Made by a program: the position numbers and the translations under genes | Assembly (NCBI RefSeq): GCF_039566955.1 | Contig: NZ_CP154796.1 | Coordinates: 2,852,001 to 2,916,000, forward strand | Length of the DNA: 64,000 bases | Source: Micromonospora sp. DSM 45708 | GTDB taxonomy: Bacteria > Actinomycetota > Actinomycetes > Mycobacteriales > Micromonosporaceae | Direction: 5' to 3' | Part shown: positions 26,517 to 34,690 of the stretch, in pieces | Layout: each line of letters opens with the position of its first letter | Numbering within the stretch: the first letter of the stretch is position 1 | The notes under the pieces: generated by a model | Told to the model about the DNA's origin: nothing | What the model saw: only the letters and a program-made list of their open reading frames with translations | Databases searched by the model: none

Positions 26517-29500
26517 TCACCGCCCGTAGACCTCGAACTCGTAGAGCGAGAAGCCGTACGAGGTGGCCCGCTTGACCCCGTACACCCGCACGTAGCGGGC
26601 GCTGACCGGGGCGAAGGTGACGTTGTCGACGCCACCGTTGCCGGTGGTGGTGGCGAACACCGGCGTCCAGGAGCTGCCGTCGCCGGACACCTCGACCCGG
26701 TACGACGTGCCGTACGCGGACTCCCAGCGCAGCACCGCCCGGCTCACGGTGCGGGCCGCGCCGAGATCGACGCGCAGCCACTGGTTGTCGTTGTAGCTGC
26801 TGGCCCACCGACTGCCCAGGCTGCCGTCGACCGCCTTGTCCGGCGTGTAGCTGGTCAGGAACTGGGTGCTCGACGCGCTGGCCGGCCGGCCCTGGGCCAG
26901 GTTGGTGACGTCGTCGCCCCGGCGCGCCGGGAACGAGACGACCTGCTGGTAGGTGGGACGGTTCTGCCAGGCGATCAGCGGGTGGGTGATGCCGCCGAGC
27001 CCGGACTGGGCGATCGAGTCGGCACACCACTGGTCGCCGGCGCCGCAGGACTTGTCACCCGGGTAGACCGTGGTGGCGGGCACCGCGACGGCCTGGCCGA
27101 GCGCGCCGAGCAGCGCCGTCCGGCAGGCGCTGAGGGCGCCGTTGCCGCAGTACGCGCGCCCCAGCCCGCCGGCCACCGGGTCGCCGAGCACGGTGCGCAC
27201 GTCCTTGTCGACGTAGCCCCACCAGCCGTACTGGAACGACGAGCCCTTGTGCGCCTGGCCCTGCAACGCCCAGTTCGCCGCGCCGTCGCGCCCGCCGTTC
27301 TGCCCGCCGGACGGCGCCTCGTTGACCTCGATGGCGTCCACCAGCGCGCCGTAGAGGTCCGGCCCGAGGCCGGGGCGGAACTCCGCCGAGGCCAGCAGCG
27401 GCCACCAGGCGTCGAAGATCCGGATGGCGTCGGCGTGCTGGTAGACCTTCGAGCCCGGCGACGTCTCCACCCGGCGGGTGCCGGCCTGCTGCCAGGCCCG
27501 CAGCTTGCCGACCGCGTCGGCGAGGGCCGGGTCGGTGACCGGCGCGCTGTCCAGCACCCGCAGCAGGTCGCCGAGGACCTGCTGGCCGCGCAGGTCGGTC
27601 ACCGCCGCGTCCGCCATGATCTTGACGACGTCGGCGCGGCCGAGCTTGCGCTGGGCGATCGCGGCGCGCACCGGGCCGTCCAGCAACTGACCCCGGTGTA
27701 CGGAGCCGAAGCTGAAGTTGCCGTCCGCCGCCCCGAAGTCGCGCGCCTGCTTGTTGTTCCAGCTCACGTAGTAGTCCTGGTTGACCGACTGCGGGTGTGC
27801 CGACGTGGGGGCGTAGCTCGCGTCGTTGGTGTCCGGGTTCCAGCCGGCCCACTCGTACGCCGGTTCGGCCTTCGCCGGCAGGTTCGGGTCGGTGACCGAC
27901 GACCGGACCGGGTTCGCGCCGGAGTTGTAGTACGCCGCCTCGGTCGAGTTGACGTAGAACCAGTTGAACGCGTACCCCACGCTGGCGGCGGACGCCTGGA
28001 ACGCCGCCGCGCTGCCCATCGCCGAGGGGTCGTTGAAGGCCTGGAAGCCGATCGCCGAGTCGGCCTCGTGCCGGTAGGTGGAGCGCAGCTTGGTGAACGC
28101 GGTGGGCTGCCCGTTCACCAGCCCCCGGTACGCGACCAGCCCGTACTTCGTGCGCAGCGCGCGCAGCGTGTACGAGCCGGCCGGCGTGGAGTCTGCCACC
28201 GTCGGCGACCAGGAGTTGCGCTGCTCCAGCGCCTCCATCGCGAGGCACTGCCCGTGGTAGAGGTAGCGGTTGGTGCGCAGCGTCGGCGCGCTGCCGTCGG
28301 TGGTGCACAGCGGCACCGCGTACGTGTCGGTGAGGTCCTGCGAGGCGGACGTGGCGCTCCACGCGTAGTCCTGCCCGCGGCCGAGCAGCACGTAGAGGTT
28401 CAGCCCGGCGAACGCCGCGCCGCGCGCGCTGATGCCGGGGCCCTGCAACTCCTGGAGCATCAGCAGTTGCGGCGCGAAGTAGCCGGTCTGCGGCCCGAAC
28501 ACGGCGACCGGGTTGCCGGTGGTGGTGTGCCGGCCGGAGACCACGACCGCGTTGGACATGCCGTGCGCGCGCAGGTTGGCCAGGCCGCCGAGGAGGTCCT
28601 TGGTGGCGGTGCTGGCGCCGGTACGGGCGGCGGCCCCGCCGGTGGCGTCGTAGGCGAGCGGCTCGGCGACCACCGAGCCGGCGTCGGGCAGCACCGCGCT
28701 GGTGGCGCCCGGCGGCGTCGCGCCGTACGGGAAACTCTGCCCGTCGTGCAGCGTGAGCACCGTCTCCGGGTCGTTCTGCGACCGGAACGCCGTCCACACC
28801 TTGTCGCCCTCGGTGGCGCCGTACTTGGCCCGGGCGGCGACCCGGACCAGCGCGGACTGGATCTCGCTGCCGCCCCCGCCGCCGAACAGGCCGCCGATCA
28901 CGCCGGCGGTGGCGATCAGGTCGGTCATGGTGAAGTGCTTCGGCTTGCCGGCGCCGGCGAGCACGTACTCGCCGGGGTAGTTGTCGTCGGCGATCGACTT
29001 GTCGATGTAGGCGTTGATGCCGGCGATGTAGTCGACCACGTCGGTGTAGAGCTGCTGGCCCCGGGCGCCCCGGGTACGCAGCGCGTCCACCTGGGCCTGG
29101 AGGTCCGCCTCGGTGTAGGGCGAGTTGGCCCAGACGCTCTGCTCCAGCTCCCGGTTGCCGGGGGCGCCGCCGGCGAACGAGGTGACGTTGCCGCGGCCGA
29201 CGTGCCGCAGCAGGTCCATCACCCAGAGCCGGTCCTGGGCTCCGGCGTAGCCGGCGCCGAACATGGTGCCGCCGCGGGTGGTGCCGGTGACGTGCGGGAC
29301 GCCGGTGGCCTTGTCCCGCACGATGGTGACGTCCGAGCGCGGCGAGACGGTGCTCTCGACCTGCGTGGCGGGGACGCCGAACGAGGAGTCGTTGTAGAAC
29401 TGGGCGATCTGCTCGTCGGTCAGCCCGGCGTAGTTGTAGACCAGGTTGGCGTACTCGTCGAGCTGGTCGCTGGAGTGCGCCGGGCGGGTGCCGAGCGTCT

Positions 29501-29702
29501 GGTGGGCCAGGATGGCGACCAGCGTGGCGTTGCCGTTCTGCCCGGGGGGCAGGATGTCGGCGCACTGGCCGAGGCAGTAGTCGTTGGCGGCGAACGTGGT
29601 GGCCGCCAGCGCCGGTGACGGCGGGGTGACGGTCAGCACGCTGGCGGTCAGGGCGGCGGCGGTGAGCGCCGCGAGCCGGGCACGGAGTGCGGGTCGGGAC
29701 AT
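26517..29702 (-). CDS. secreted penicillin-acylase-family Ntn hydrolase with C-terminal F5/8 type C (discoidin) domain
   Basis: A 1061-residue precursor. After a signal peptide (to about 33), the alpha-chain region runs to residue 382. The autocleavage site is GM/SNAVVVSG, making Ser383 the N-terminal nucleophile of the beta chain; FGPQTGYFAP follows. A discoidin-type carbohydrate- or surface-binding domain covers about 932-1061. The family hydrolyses amide bonds of penicillins, acyl-homoserine lactones, echinocandin or aculeacin side chains. The substrate cannot be told, but secretion and a lectin-like domain favour a cell-surface or lipopeptide target. GGAGGAT precedes the ATG. The 268-bp gap upstream holds the promoter and no gene. 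Confidence 0.9.
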   Translation of the reverse strand: MSRPALRARLAALTAAALTASVLTVTPPSPALAATTFAANDYCLGQCADILPPGQNGNATLVAILAHQTLGTRPAHSSDQLDEYANLVYNYAGLTDEQIAQFYNDSSFGVPATQVESTVSPRSDVTIVRDKATGVPHVTGTTRGGTMFGAGYAGAQDRLWVMDLLRHVGRGNVTSFAGGAPGNRELEQSVWANSPYTEADLQAQVDALRTRGARGQQLYTDVVDYIAGINAYIDKSIADDNYPGEYVLAGAGKPKHFTMTDLIATAGVIGGLFGGGGGSEIQSALVRVAARAKYGATEGDKVWTAFRSQNDPETVLTLHDGQSFPYGATPPGATSAVLPDAGSVVAEPLAYDATGGAAARTGASTATKDLLGGLANLRAHGMSNAVVVSGRHTTTGNPVAVFGPQTGYFAPQLLMLQELQGPGISARGAAFAGLNLYVLLGRGQDYAWSATSASQDLTDTYAVPLCTTDGSAPTLRTNRYLYHGQCLAMEALEQRNSWSPTVADSTPAGSYTLRALRTKYGLVAYRGLVNGQPTAFTKLRSTYRHEADSAIGFQAFNDPSAMGSAAAFQASAASVGYAFNWFYVNSTEAAYYNSGANPVRSSVTDPNLPAKAEPAYEWAGWNPDTNDASYAPTSAHPQSVNQDYYVSWNNKQARDFGAADGNFSFGSVHRGQLLDGPVRAAIAQRKLGRADVVKIMADAAVTDLRGQQVLGDLLRVLDSAPVTDPALADAVGKLRAWQQAGTRRVETSPGSKVYQHADAIRIFDAWWPLLASAEFRPGLGPDLYGALVDAIEVNEAPSGGQNGGRDGAANWALQGQAHKGSSFQYGWWGYVDKDVRTVLGDPVAGGLGRAYCGNGALSACRTALLGALGQAVAVPATTVYPGDKSCGAGDQWCADSIAQSGLGGITHPLIAWQNRPTYQQVVSFPARRGDDVTNLAQGRPASASSTQFLTSYTPDKAVDGSLGSRWASSYNDNQWLRVDLGAARTVSRAVLRWESAYGTSYRVEVSGDGSSWTPVFATTTGNGGVDNVTFAPVSARYVRVYGVKRATSYGFSLYEFEVYGR

Positions 29703-29970
29703 GGCGATCCTCCGGGGACGCGGAGTCGGGCCTTCGGTACGCCCGGCTGCCGGTTGCCGACGTCTCGCCCTCCGCGCCCGGGCGTTCCACCCGGAGGTGA
29801 GAATGACTCATATCTATCTCCGGGCAATGATCGGCGGCGGACCGCCGCCCGGGATACCCGTTGTTCACCAGCCGCGAATGCCGACGTTTCGCCCCAGGCG
29901 CGGGGACCGGACGTGACGGTGGGGGATGGCGCCGTTGCCACCCCCCACCGTGCTCCCCGCCGGTGCGCTG

Positions 29971-31104
29971 TCAGCCCTTGTGGAACGACTGGCGCACCAC
30001 ACCCCCCACCAGCGCGCACCAGGTGCTGGTGCTGAGCTTGCCGGTGGGCGGCAGTCCGTGCAGACGTTGCAGGTCCTTCACCGCGGTCCGGGTCGGGTGG
30101 TCGTACTCGCCGGTCGGGGTGACCTCCGCCCAGCCCTTGGTGGCGAGCATGAACTGCGCCGCGACCACCGGGACGCCGGTGTCGTGCTGGTCCAGCTCCG
30201 GGGCGAGCGTCTCCCAGGTCGACGCCGTGAGCGTGGCGTCCACGTCGACCGGAATGCCGTTGCGGGCCTGCCAGTCCTGCACCGCCGCCACGGTGGCGGC
30301 GTCGAACACGCCGGTGACCGGCACGGGGTAGCCGCGGAACGTGAGCAGGTACTGCGCGACCTGGACGACCGGGCCGCCGACGAAGCGCCAGATGTCCGGC
30401 CAGCGTCGCGCCGGCACGTCGCCCAGCCGGGTGCCGAGCTTGCGGAAGACCTCGCGGCGCAGCCGGGGGAACTCCCGGTAGAACATCGCACCCGGGCACT
30501 GGGTGGCGCGGAAGTCCCAGTGGCCGAAGATGTCGTGCGCGTGCAGCCCGTACTGCTGGCAGATCGTGGTGCAGAGCCGGACCAGGCCGTCGAGCAGCTC
30601 CTCGGGCGGCGTCTCGGTGACGTAGGTGCCCTCGTTCTCGATGCCGATCGCGCGGCCGTTCTCACCCGGGCAGTGCGCGGCGATCATCTGCCGGTCGCCG
30701 GCCTGCAACCGCTCCAGGCTGCCGTGGCGTCCCTCCAGGACGTGACCGCCCCGGCTCACCGTGAAGTGCTGCCCGGTGTCCGACCAGCCGTTGCCGTCCA
30801 TGTGCAGGTCCTGGCAGTCGCGGGCGAGCTGCTTGGCGTGTTCCTCGGAGTAGTCGGTGACGTTCGGGAACGCCATGTGGTGCACGATGATCTTGTTGGT
30901 CGGGATCGCGCTGACCGACAGCCCGCCGGCCGGCGGGCGGGCGGCCCACTCGTCGCAGCCGATGATCCAGTCGAGGTCCGCGCCCGGCGCGGCGTGCGCG
31001 CCGGCCGGAAACGCGAGCTCGCTCCCGACGACCGCGACCGCGGCGGCGCCGAGGCCGGCCCGCAGCAGCGTACGGCGGTCCAGCTCGGGGTGGTCGAAGT
31101 GCAT
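29971..31104 (-). CDS. Tat-exported N-acetylmuramoyl-L-alanine amidase (PGRP fold) with two peptidoglycan-binding domains
   Basis: A 377-residue protein. The twin-arginine signal is DRRTLLRAG (R10, R11) plus a hydrophobic core ending AHAAP near 40. The amidase_2/PGRP domain (about 45-235) shows zinc ligands in IIVHHM (H75) and HWDF...TQCPGAMF (His and Cys), and a conserved Glu in GIENEGTYV. Two PG_binding_1-like repeats follow (about 245-375). It would cut stem peptides from glycan strands outside the membrane, in wall turnover or competition. GAGGAG lies five bases before the ATG at 31104. Confidence 0.88.
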   Translation of the reverse strand: MHFDHPELDRRTLLRAGLGAAAVAVVGSELAFPAGAHAAPGADLDWIIGCDEWAARPPAGGLSVSAIPTNKIIVHHMAFPNVTDYSEEHAKQLARDCQDLHMDGNGWSDTGQHFTVSRGGHVLEGRHGSLERLQAGDRQMIAAHCPGENGRAIGIENEGTYVTETPPEELLDGLVRLCTTICQQYGLHAHDIFGHWDFRATQCPGAMFYREFPRLRREVFRKLGTRLGDVPARRWPDIWRFVGGPVVQVAQYLLTFRGYPVPVTGVFDAATVAAVQDWQARNGIPVDVDATLTASTWETLAPELDQHDTGVPVVAAQFMLATKGWAEVTPTGEYDHPTRTAVKDLQRLHGLPPTGKLSTSTWCALVGGVVRQSFHKG

Positions 31105-31248
31105 GGCATCTCCTCGATGACCCGACCGACGCCGGGCGATGTAAAGGAACTCCAACTGAAGCGCGCGAGGTGGAGAATATTGCCACCACGCCGCACCGCG
31201 CCAGAGGACAAATGCCACCCGTGCCGACCGGCTCCCACCGCCCCGGTG

Positions 31249-31323
31249 CGTCGATCTTGCACTCGGTGCCCCGGCGAAAGGGGCGATCCGCCCGCGCCGA
31301 GGGCCGCAACCGCAAGATCGACG
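31249..31323. repeat. palindromic element F (GATCTTGC type)
   Basis: Perfect 12-base outer arms CGTCGATCTTGC (31249-31260) and its complement (31312-31323), with a nested GCCCC/GGGGC hairpin and CTCGG/CCGAG pair inside. Between divergent amidase and PHP genes. It shares overall size and GATC-containing ends with elements A to E but not their core sequence, so membership is uncertain. It ends 43 bases before the likely -10 of the PHP gene. Confidence 0.55.
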
Positions 31324-31380
31324 GGTGGGGGTGTTTGCCGGATCACGGTGGGGCCGGGGCGGCCGTACGCTGGGTCGGCG

Positions 31381-33186
31381 ATGCGGGGACGGGGGAGTGG
31401 CATGGGTGGGCGGGTACGGCTGGACCGGCGCAGCGTGCTCGCCGCCGTGGGCGGGCTGGCGGTCGCCGGGATCGGCGTACCGGTCGGGCTGGCCGCCACC
31501 CGCGACCGGCCGCGGGAGGCCCGCGGGCGCCGGCCGGTCAGCATGGCCATGCACCTGCACGCCTCGTTCAGCGAGGGCGTCGCCAGCTACGCCGCCCACC
31601 TCGACCAGGCCCGCCGCAACGCCGTCGACGTGCTCTGGTGGACCGACCACGACTTCCGGGTCGCCGCGCACGACCACCGCCGCGTCGTGCACTTCGACGG
31701 GCCGGAGGAGCCGGAGGGCGGCCTCGCCTGGACCTGGCGCCCGAGCACCGAGGGGCGGCTCACCGACTCGTCCGCCGACTTCGTCGCCGCGCCGGACGCC
31801 GCCGACGGGCCCGGCCGCGCGTTGCGCCTCACCGCTGCCGGCGCCGGCACCCACTGGTACGCCGGCAAGGCGTGGAACTGGACCCACACCGGGAACATCT
31901 CCGACACCACGCTCCACCTCGACGTGCGGCCCGAGTCGGCGGGCCGGGACGCCACGCTGACCGTCGAGGTCGCGTTGTCCCACCACCCGGCCGGTCCGGG
32001 CCGTCCCGCCGGGCAGTTGGTGCTGCGCTACCGGCTCGGCGCCACCGACACGGTCCGGCACGCCGTCGACGGCCGGCACGGCACGGTCGACCGGCCCGCC
32101 CCGGCCGGCGACTGGCGGCGGCACACGTTCGACCTGCTCGCCGACGTCCGGCGGCTCTGGCCCGACGTGGTGGCCGGCGACAACTCGCTGCGCGGGCTGC
32201 GCCTCGGCGTCACCGTCACCGGCGGCGCGCGGGGCGCTTACCTGGTCGACCGGCTGGTCTTCGACCGGGCCCGCCGCGCCGGGCAGGCCGGCGAGGAGCT
32301 GCGCGCCGAGGTGCTACGCGGCTACGCCGGGACGTACCCGGGGGTGACCCACCACCGGGCGTACGAGGTGTCGATGGTGCGGCACCTCAACTGGTTCGGC
32401 GGCGATGGCACGCTGCCCCGCTTCCCGTCCCCGCCGGTGCGGGACAACGACGTCGACGCGACCGAACGGATGGTCGAGTTCCTGCACGGCCACGGCGGCG
32501 TGGTCTGCTGGAACCACCCGCTGGACGTCGAGCGGCGCGACTCGCTGGCCCGGCTGCTGGTGGAGCGGCGCGGGCTCGGCGTCGACCTGATCGAGATCGG
32601 ACGCACCCCGGTCGATGACCACCTCTGGGCGTACGACGTGGCGGCCCGCAACGCGATCCCGCTGACCGCCGTCGGCGTCACCGACGACCACGACGGCACC
32701 GACTGGCGGGCCGGGCGCGACCGGCACGTCACGTCCGTCTGGGCCGCCTCGACCGGCCGCGACGACCTGGTCGCGGCGCTGCGCGCCGGGCAGGCGTGGT
32801 TCGCCGACCTGGCCGGCTACCGGGGCGCGCTGGACCTGGAACTCGGTGGCCGCAGCGCCATGGGCGCGCTGCCCACGGTCGCCGAGGACGCGGTCACCGT
32901 GCGGGTGCGCGCCACCGACCTGCCGGCCGGGGCCACCCTTGAGGTGGTCACCGGCGACGTCGACTCCGCCGGCGTGGCGGACCCGACGCCCGCGATCCGG
33001 ACCGGACAGGTGCCGTGGCGGCAGTTGCGGCAGGGCTGGCACGACCTGCCGGTGCGGGTGGGTGCCGGCGCGTACGTGCGCACCCAGGTCCGCGACCGCG
33101 ACGGCGCCGTCGTCGGCGCGAGCAACCCGGTCTGGCTGCTGCGCCGCCCCCCGCCCCATCGCATCCCCCCGGCCCGCCGCTTCTGA
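31381..33186 (+). CDS. Tat-exported PHP-superfamily metallohydrolase-like protein with inserted beta-sandwich region
   Basis: A 601-residue protein. A twin-arginine signal LDRRSVLAAVGG lies near residue 14. PHP-type metal motifs are HLHASFSEG (about 58), LWWTDHDF (about 87), then CWNHPLD (about 380) and VTDDHDG (about 437). Between the second and third lies about 200 residues of mostly beta-strand sequence (HLDVRPE, LRLGVTVTGGARG) resembling a carbohydrate-binding or galactose-binding-like module. The PHP fold hydrolyses phosphoesters; an exported, domain-inserted version has no obvious named role. ATG 31381 is used (TACGCT at 31366-31371 upstream); ATG 31402 with GGGGGAG is a good alternative. 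Confidence 0.72.
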   Translation: MRGRGSGMGGRVRLDRRSVLAAVGGLAVAGIGVPVGLAATRDRPREARGRRPVSMAMHLHASFSEGVASYAAHLDQARRNAVDVLWWTDHDFRVAAHDHRRVVHFDGPEEPEGGLAWTWRPSTEGRLTDSSADFVAAPDAADGPGRALRLTAAGAGTHWYAGKAWNWTHTGNISDTTLHLDVRPESAGRDATLTVEVALSHHPAGPGRPAGQLVLRYRLGATDTVRHAVDGRHGTVDRPAPAGDWRRHTFDLLADVRRLWPDVVAGDNSLRGLRLGVTVTGGARGAYLVDRLVFDRARRAGQAGEELRAEVLRGYAGTYPGVTHHRAYEVSMVRHLNWFGGDGTLPRFPSPPVRDNDVDATERMVEFLHGHGGVVCWNHPLDVERRDSLARLLVERRGLGVDLIEIGRTPVDDHLWAYDVAARNAIPLTAVGVTDDHDGTDWRAGRDRHVTSVWAASTGRDDLVAALRAGQAWFADLAGYRGALDLELGGRSAMGALPTVAEDAVTVRVRATDLPAGATLEVVTGDVDSAGVADPTPAIRTGQVPWRQLRQGWHDLPVRVGAGAYVRTQVRDRDGAVVGASNPVWLLRRPPPHRIPPARRF

Positions 33187-33207
33187 CCCCGGGCGGACAG
33201 ACCCGTC

Positions 33208-33262
33208 GATCATGAAGTTGACGGCGGCGCGCGTCCGTTCCGTCGCCGCCACCCTCATCATC
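33208..33262. repeat. diverged palindromic element D (GATCATGAAGTTG type)
   Basis: Left arm GATCATGAAGTTG (33208-33220) and right arm 33250-33262 pair at 10 of 13 positions, extended by GGCG/CGCC. It resembles element E at 52422. It lies 22 bases after the stop of the PHP gene and may end its transcript. The rest of the 33187-33396 gap shows no gene. Confidence 0.5.
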
Positions 33263-33396
33263 AACGCGGTCCGGGGGTCTGTACGCGGCGGCGCCGGCAC
33301 GCCGGCGGCCCAGGGGGCGACCGATGGCGTTTCCCCGCGCGTCGGCTCGGGTAGGGCCACCCGAACGACACTGACCCCATGCGTGGAGGCCCTTCG

Positions 33397-34398
33397 ATGA
33401 AAGACAACTTCGGTGACGCGGTGGGCGACGCGTTCCGTTCGGTGATGCTCTTCCTGCCCAAGGCGGTCGCGTTCGTCGCGATCCTGGTCGCCGGCTGGCT
33501 GATCGCCAAGGCCGTGCTGAAGCTGGTGGACAAGGTCCTGGAGCGGGTGCACTTCGACCGGGCGGTCGAGCGTGGCGGCATCAAGACGGCGCTGGCCCGC
33601 TCGAAGTACGACGCCAGCGACATCGTCGCCAAGCTGGCCTACTACGCGGTGCTGCTGGTCACGCTCCAGCTCGCGTTCGGCATCTGGGGCCCTAACCCGA
33701 TCTCCGACCTGATCGCCATGGTGGTCGCCTGGCTGCCGCGGGCGTTCGTCGCGATCGTCATCGTGGTGGTGGCCGCGGCCATCGCCCGCGCGGTGAAGGA
33801 CATCATCTCCAGCGCGCTCGGCGGCCTCTCCTACGGCCGGGTGCTGGCCAACCTCGCCTCGGTGTTCATCCTCGGCCTCGGTGTCATCGCCGCGCTCAAC
33901 CAGATCGGCGTCGCCACCGCGGTCACCACGCCGGTGCTGATCGCGGTGCTCGCCACCGTCGGCGGCATCCTGGTGGTGGGCGTCGGCGGCGGCCTGGTCC
34001 GACCGATGCAGAGCCGCTGGGAGAACTGGCTGACCCGGGCCGAGGAGGAGTCCCGGACCATCGCCACGCACGCCCGCGCCTACCAGGCCGGCCGGCGCGA
34101 CGTCGAGGCCCGGCTCGGCACGACCGACCCGCACCGCGAGGCCGAGCTGACCCCGCCGGTGTCCCGGGACGCCGAGGCGGACCGCACCCAGCCGGTGCCG
34201 GCGTACGCGGGTTCCGCCGAGCCGACCCAGCCGGTGCCGGCCCCGGGCGCCGAGGACGCCACCCAGGTGATCCCGCCGCTCGGCGACTCCGCGCGCACCC
34301 CGGCGACCGCGCCGCGCCAGCCGACGGCCGAGCAGGCCGCGGACAGCGAGGCGACGATGGTCATCCCGCCGGCCGACGTGGACAAGTTCCGCCGCTGA
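33397..34398 (+). CDS. MscS-like/TM-helix-repeat membrane protein with Thr-Gln-Pro rich tail
   Basis: A 333-residue protein with four or five membrane segments (about 17-210) in the style of the conserved TM-helix family related to mechanosensitive channels, but without the MscS beta-domain. The cytoplasmic tail (about 230-333) is disordered and carries four repeats of the kind (acidic)-x-T-Q/M-x-V/I-P: DRTQPVP, EPTQPVP, DATQVIP, EATMVIP. Such motifs are typical Ser/Thr kinase targets in Actinobacteria (inference). ATG 33397 is chosen for GGAGG seven bases upstream, over 33379. Confidence 0.75.
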   Translation: MKDNFGDAVGDAFRSVMLFLPKAVAFVAILVAGWLIAKAVLKLVDKVLERVHFDRAVERGGIKTALARSKYDASDIVAKLAYYAVLLVTLQLAFGIWGPNPISDLIAMVVAWLPRAFVAIVIVVVAAAIARAVKDIISSALGGLSYGRVLANLASVFILGLGVIAALNQIGVATAVTTPVLIAVLATVGGILVVGVGGGLVRPMQSRWENWLTRAEEESRTIATHARAYQAGRRDVEARLGTTDPHREAELTPPVSRDAEADRTQPVPAYAGSAEPTQPVPAPGAEDATQVIPPLGDSARTPATAPRQPTAEQAADSEATMVIPPADVDKFRR

Positions 34399-34588
34399 GC
34401 CGAGCGCACGAAGCGGGGCGGGGTCCGATGCGGGCCCCGCCCCCGTTTCGTGTCCAGCGGGGGTGTTCGGCCCGGCCGCGCCGCCGCGTGTGGGTCCACC
34501 AGTCGAGCTGGCGCAGCATCTTCGCGCACCCGGCCGCCGGTCCGTCGGGCCGTGCGGTCAAGGCCGGCGTCCGGTTAGGATCGTCGGC

Positions 34589-34606
34589 ATGACCTGGCGA
34601 TTATGA
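34589..34606 (+). CDS. leader peptide MTWRL upstream of the MFS gene
   Basis: A five-codon ORF ATG-ACC-TGG-CGA-TTA-TGA. TAGGAT (34576-34581) ends seven bases upstream, so the mRNA would start at this ATG. The last codons CGA and TTA are both rare in such high-GC genomes, with TTA needing the bldA-type tRNA. A hairpin lies between it and the transporter start. A ribosome-stalling role is inferred. Confidence 0.6.
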   Translation: MTWRL

Positions 34607-34639
34607 CCCCCACCTGACCGACGAGGCCGCGGGCCGCCG

Positions 34640-34668
34640 CGGACACCGTGCACTCCGACCGGTGTCCG
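34640..34668 (+). terminator. hairpin between leader peptide and MFS gene
   Basis: Nine-base arms CGGACACCG and CGGTGTCCG around an 11-base loop. The CCCAC just after the leader stop can pair with GTGGG of the transporter Shine-Dalgarno region (34679-34683), giving an alternative fold. This is compatible with attenuation. Confidence 0.45.
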
Positions 34669-34690
34669 TCACGTCCCGTGGGAAGGCCCC

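Noticed and set aside
26451..29618. 1055-codon plus-strand frame opposite the acylase
   Set aside because: Shadow of the acylase gene; lacks domains and includes the acylase terminator.
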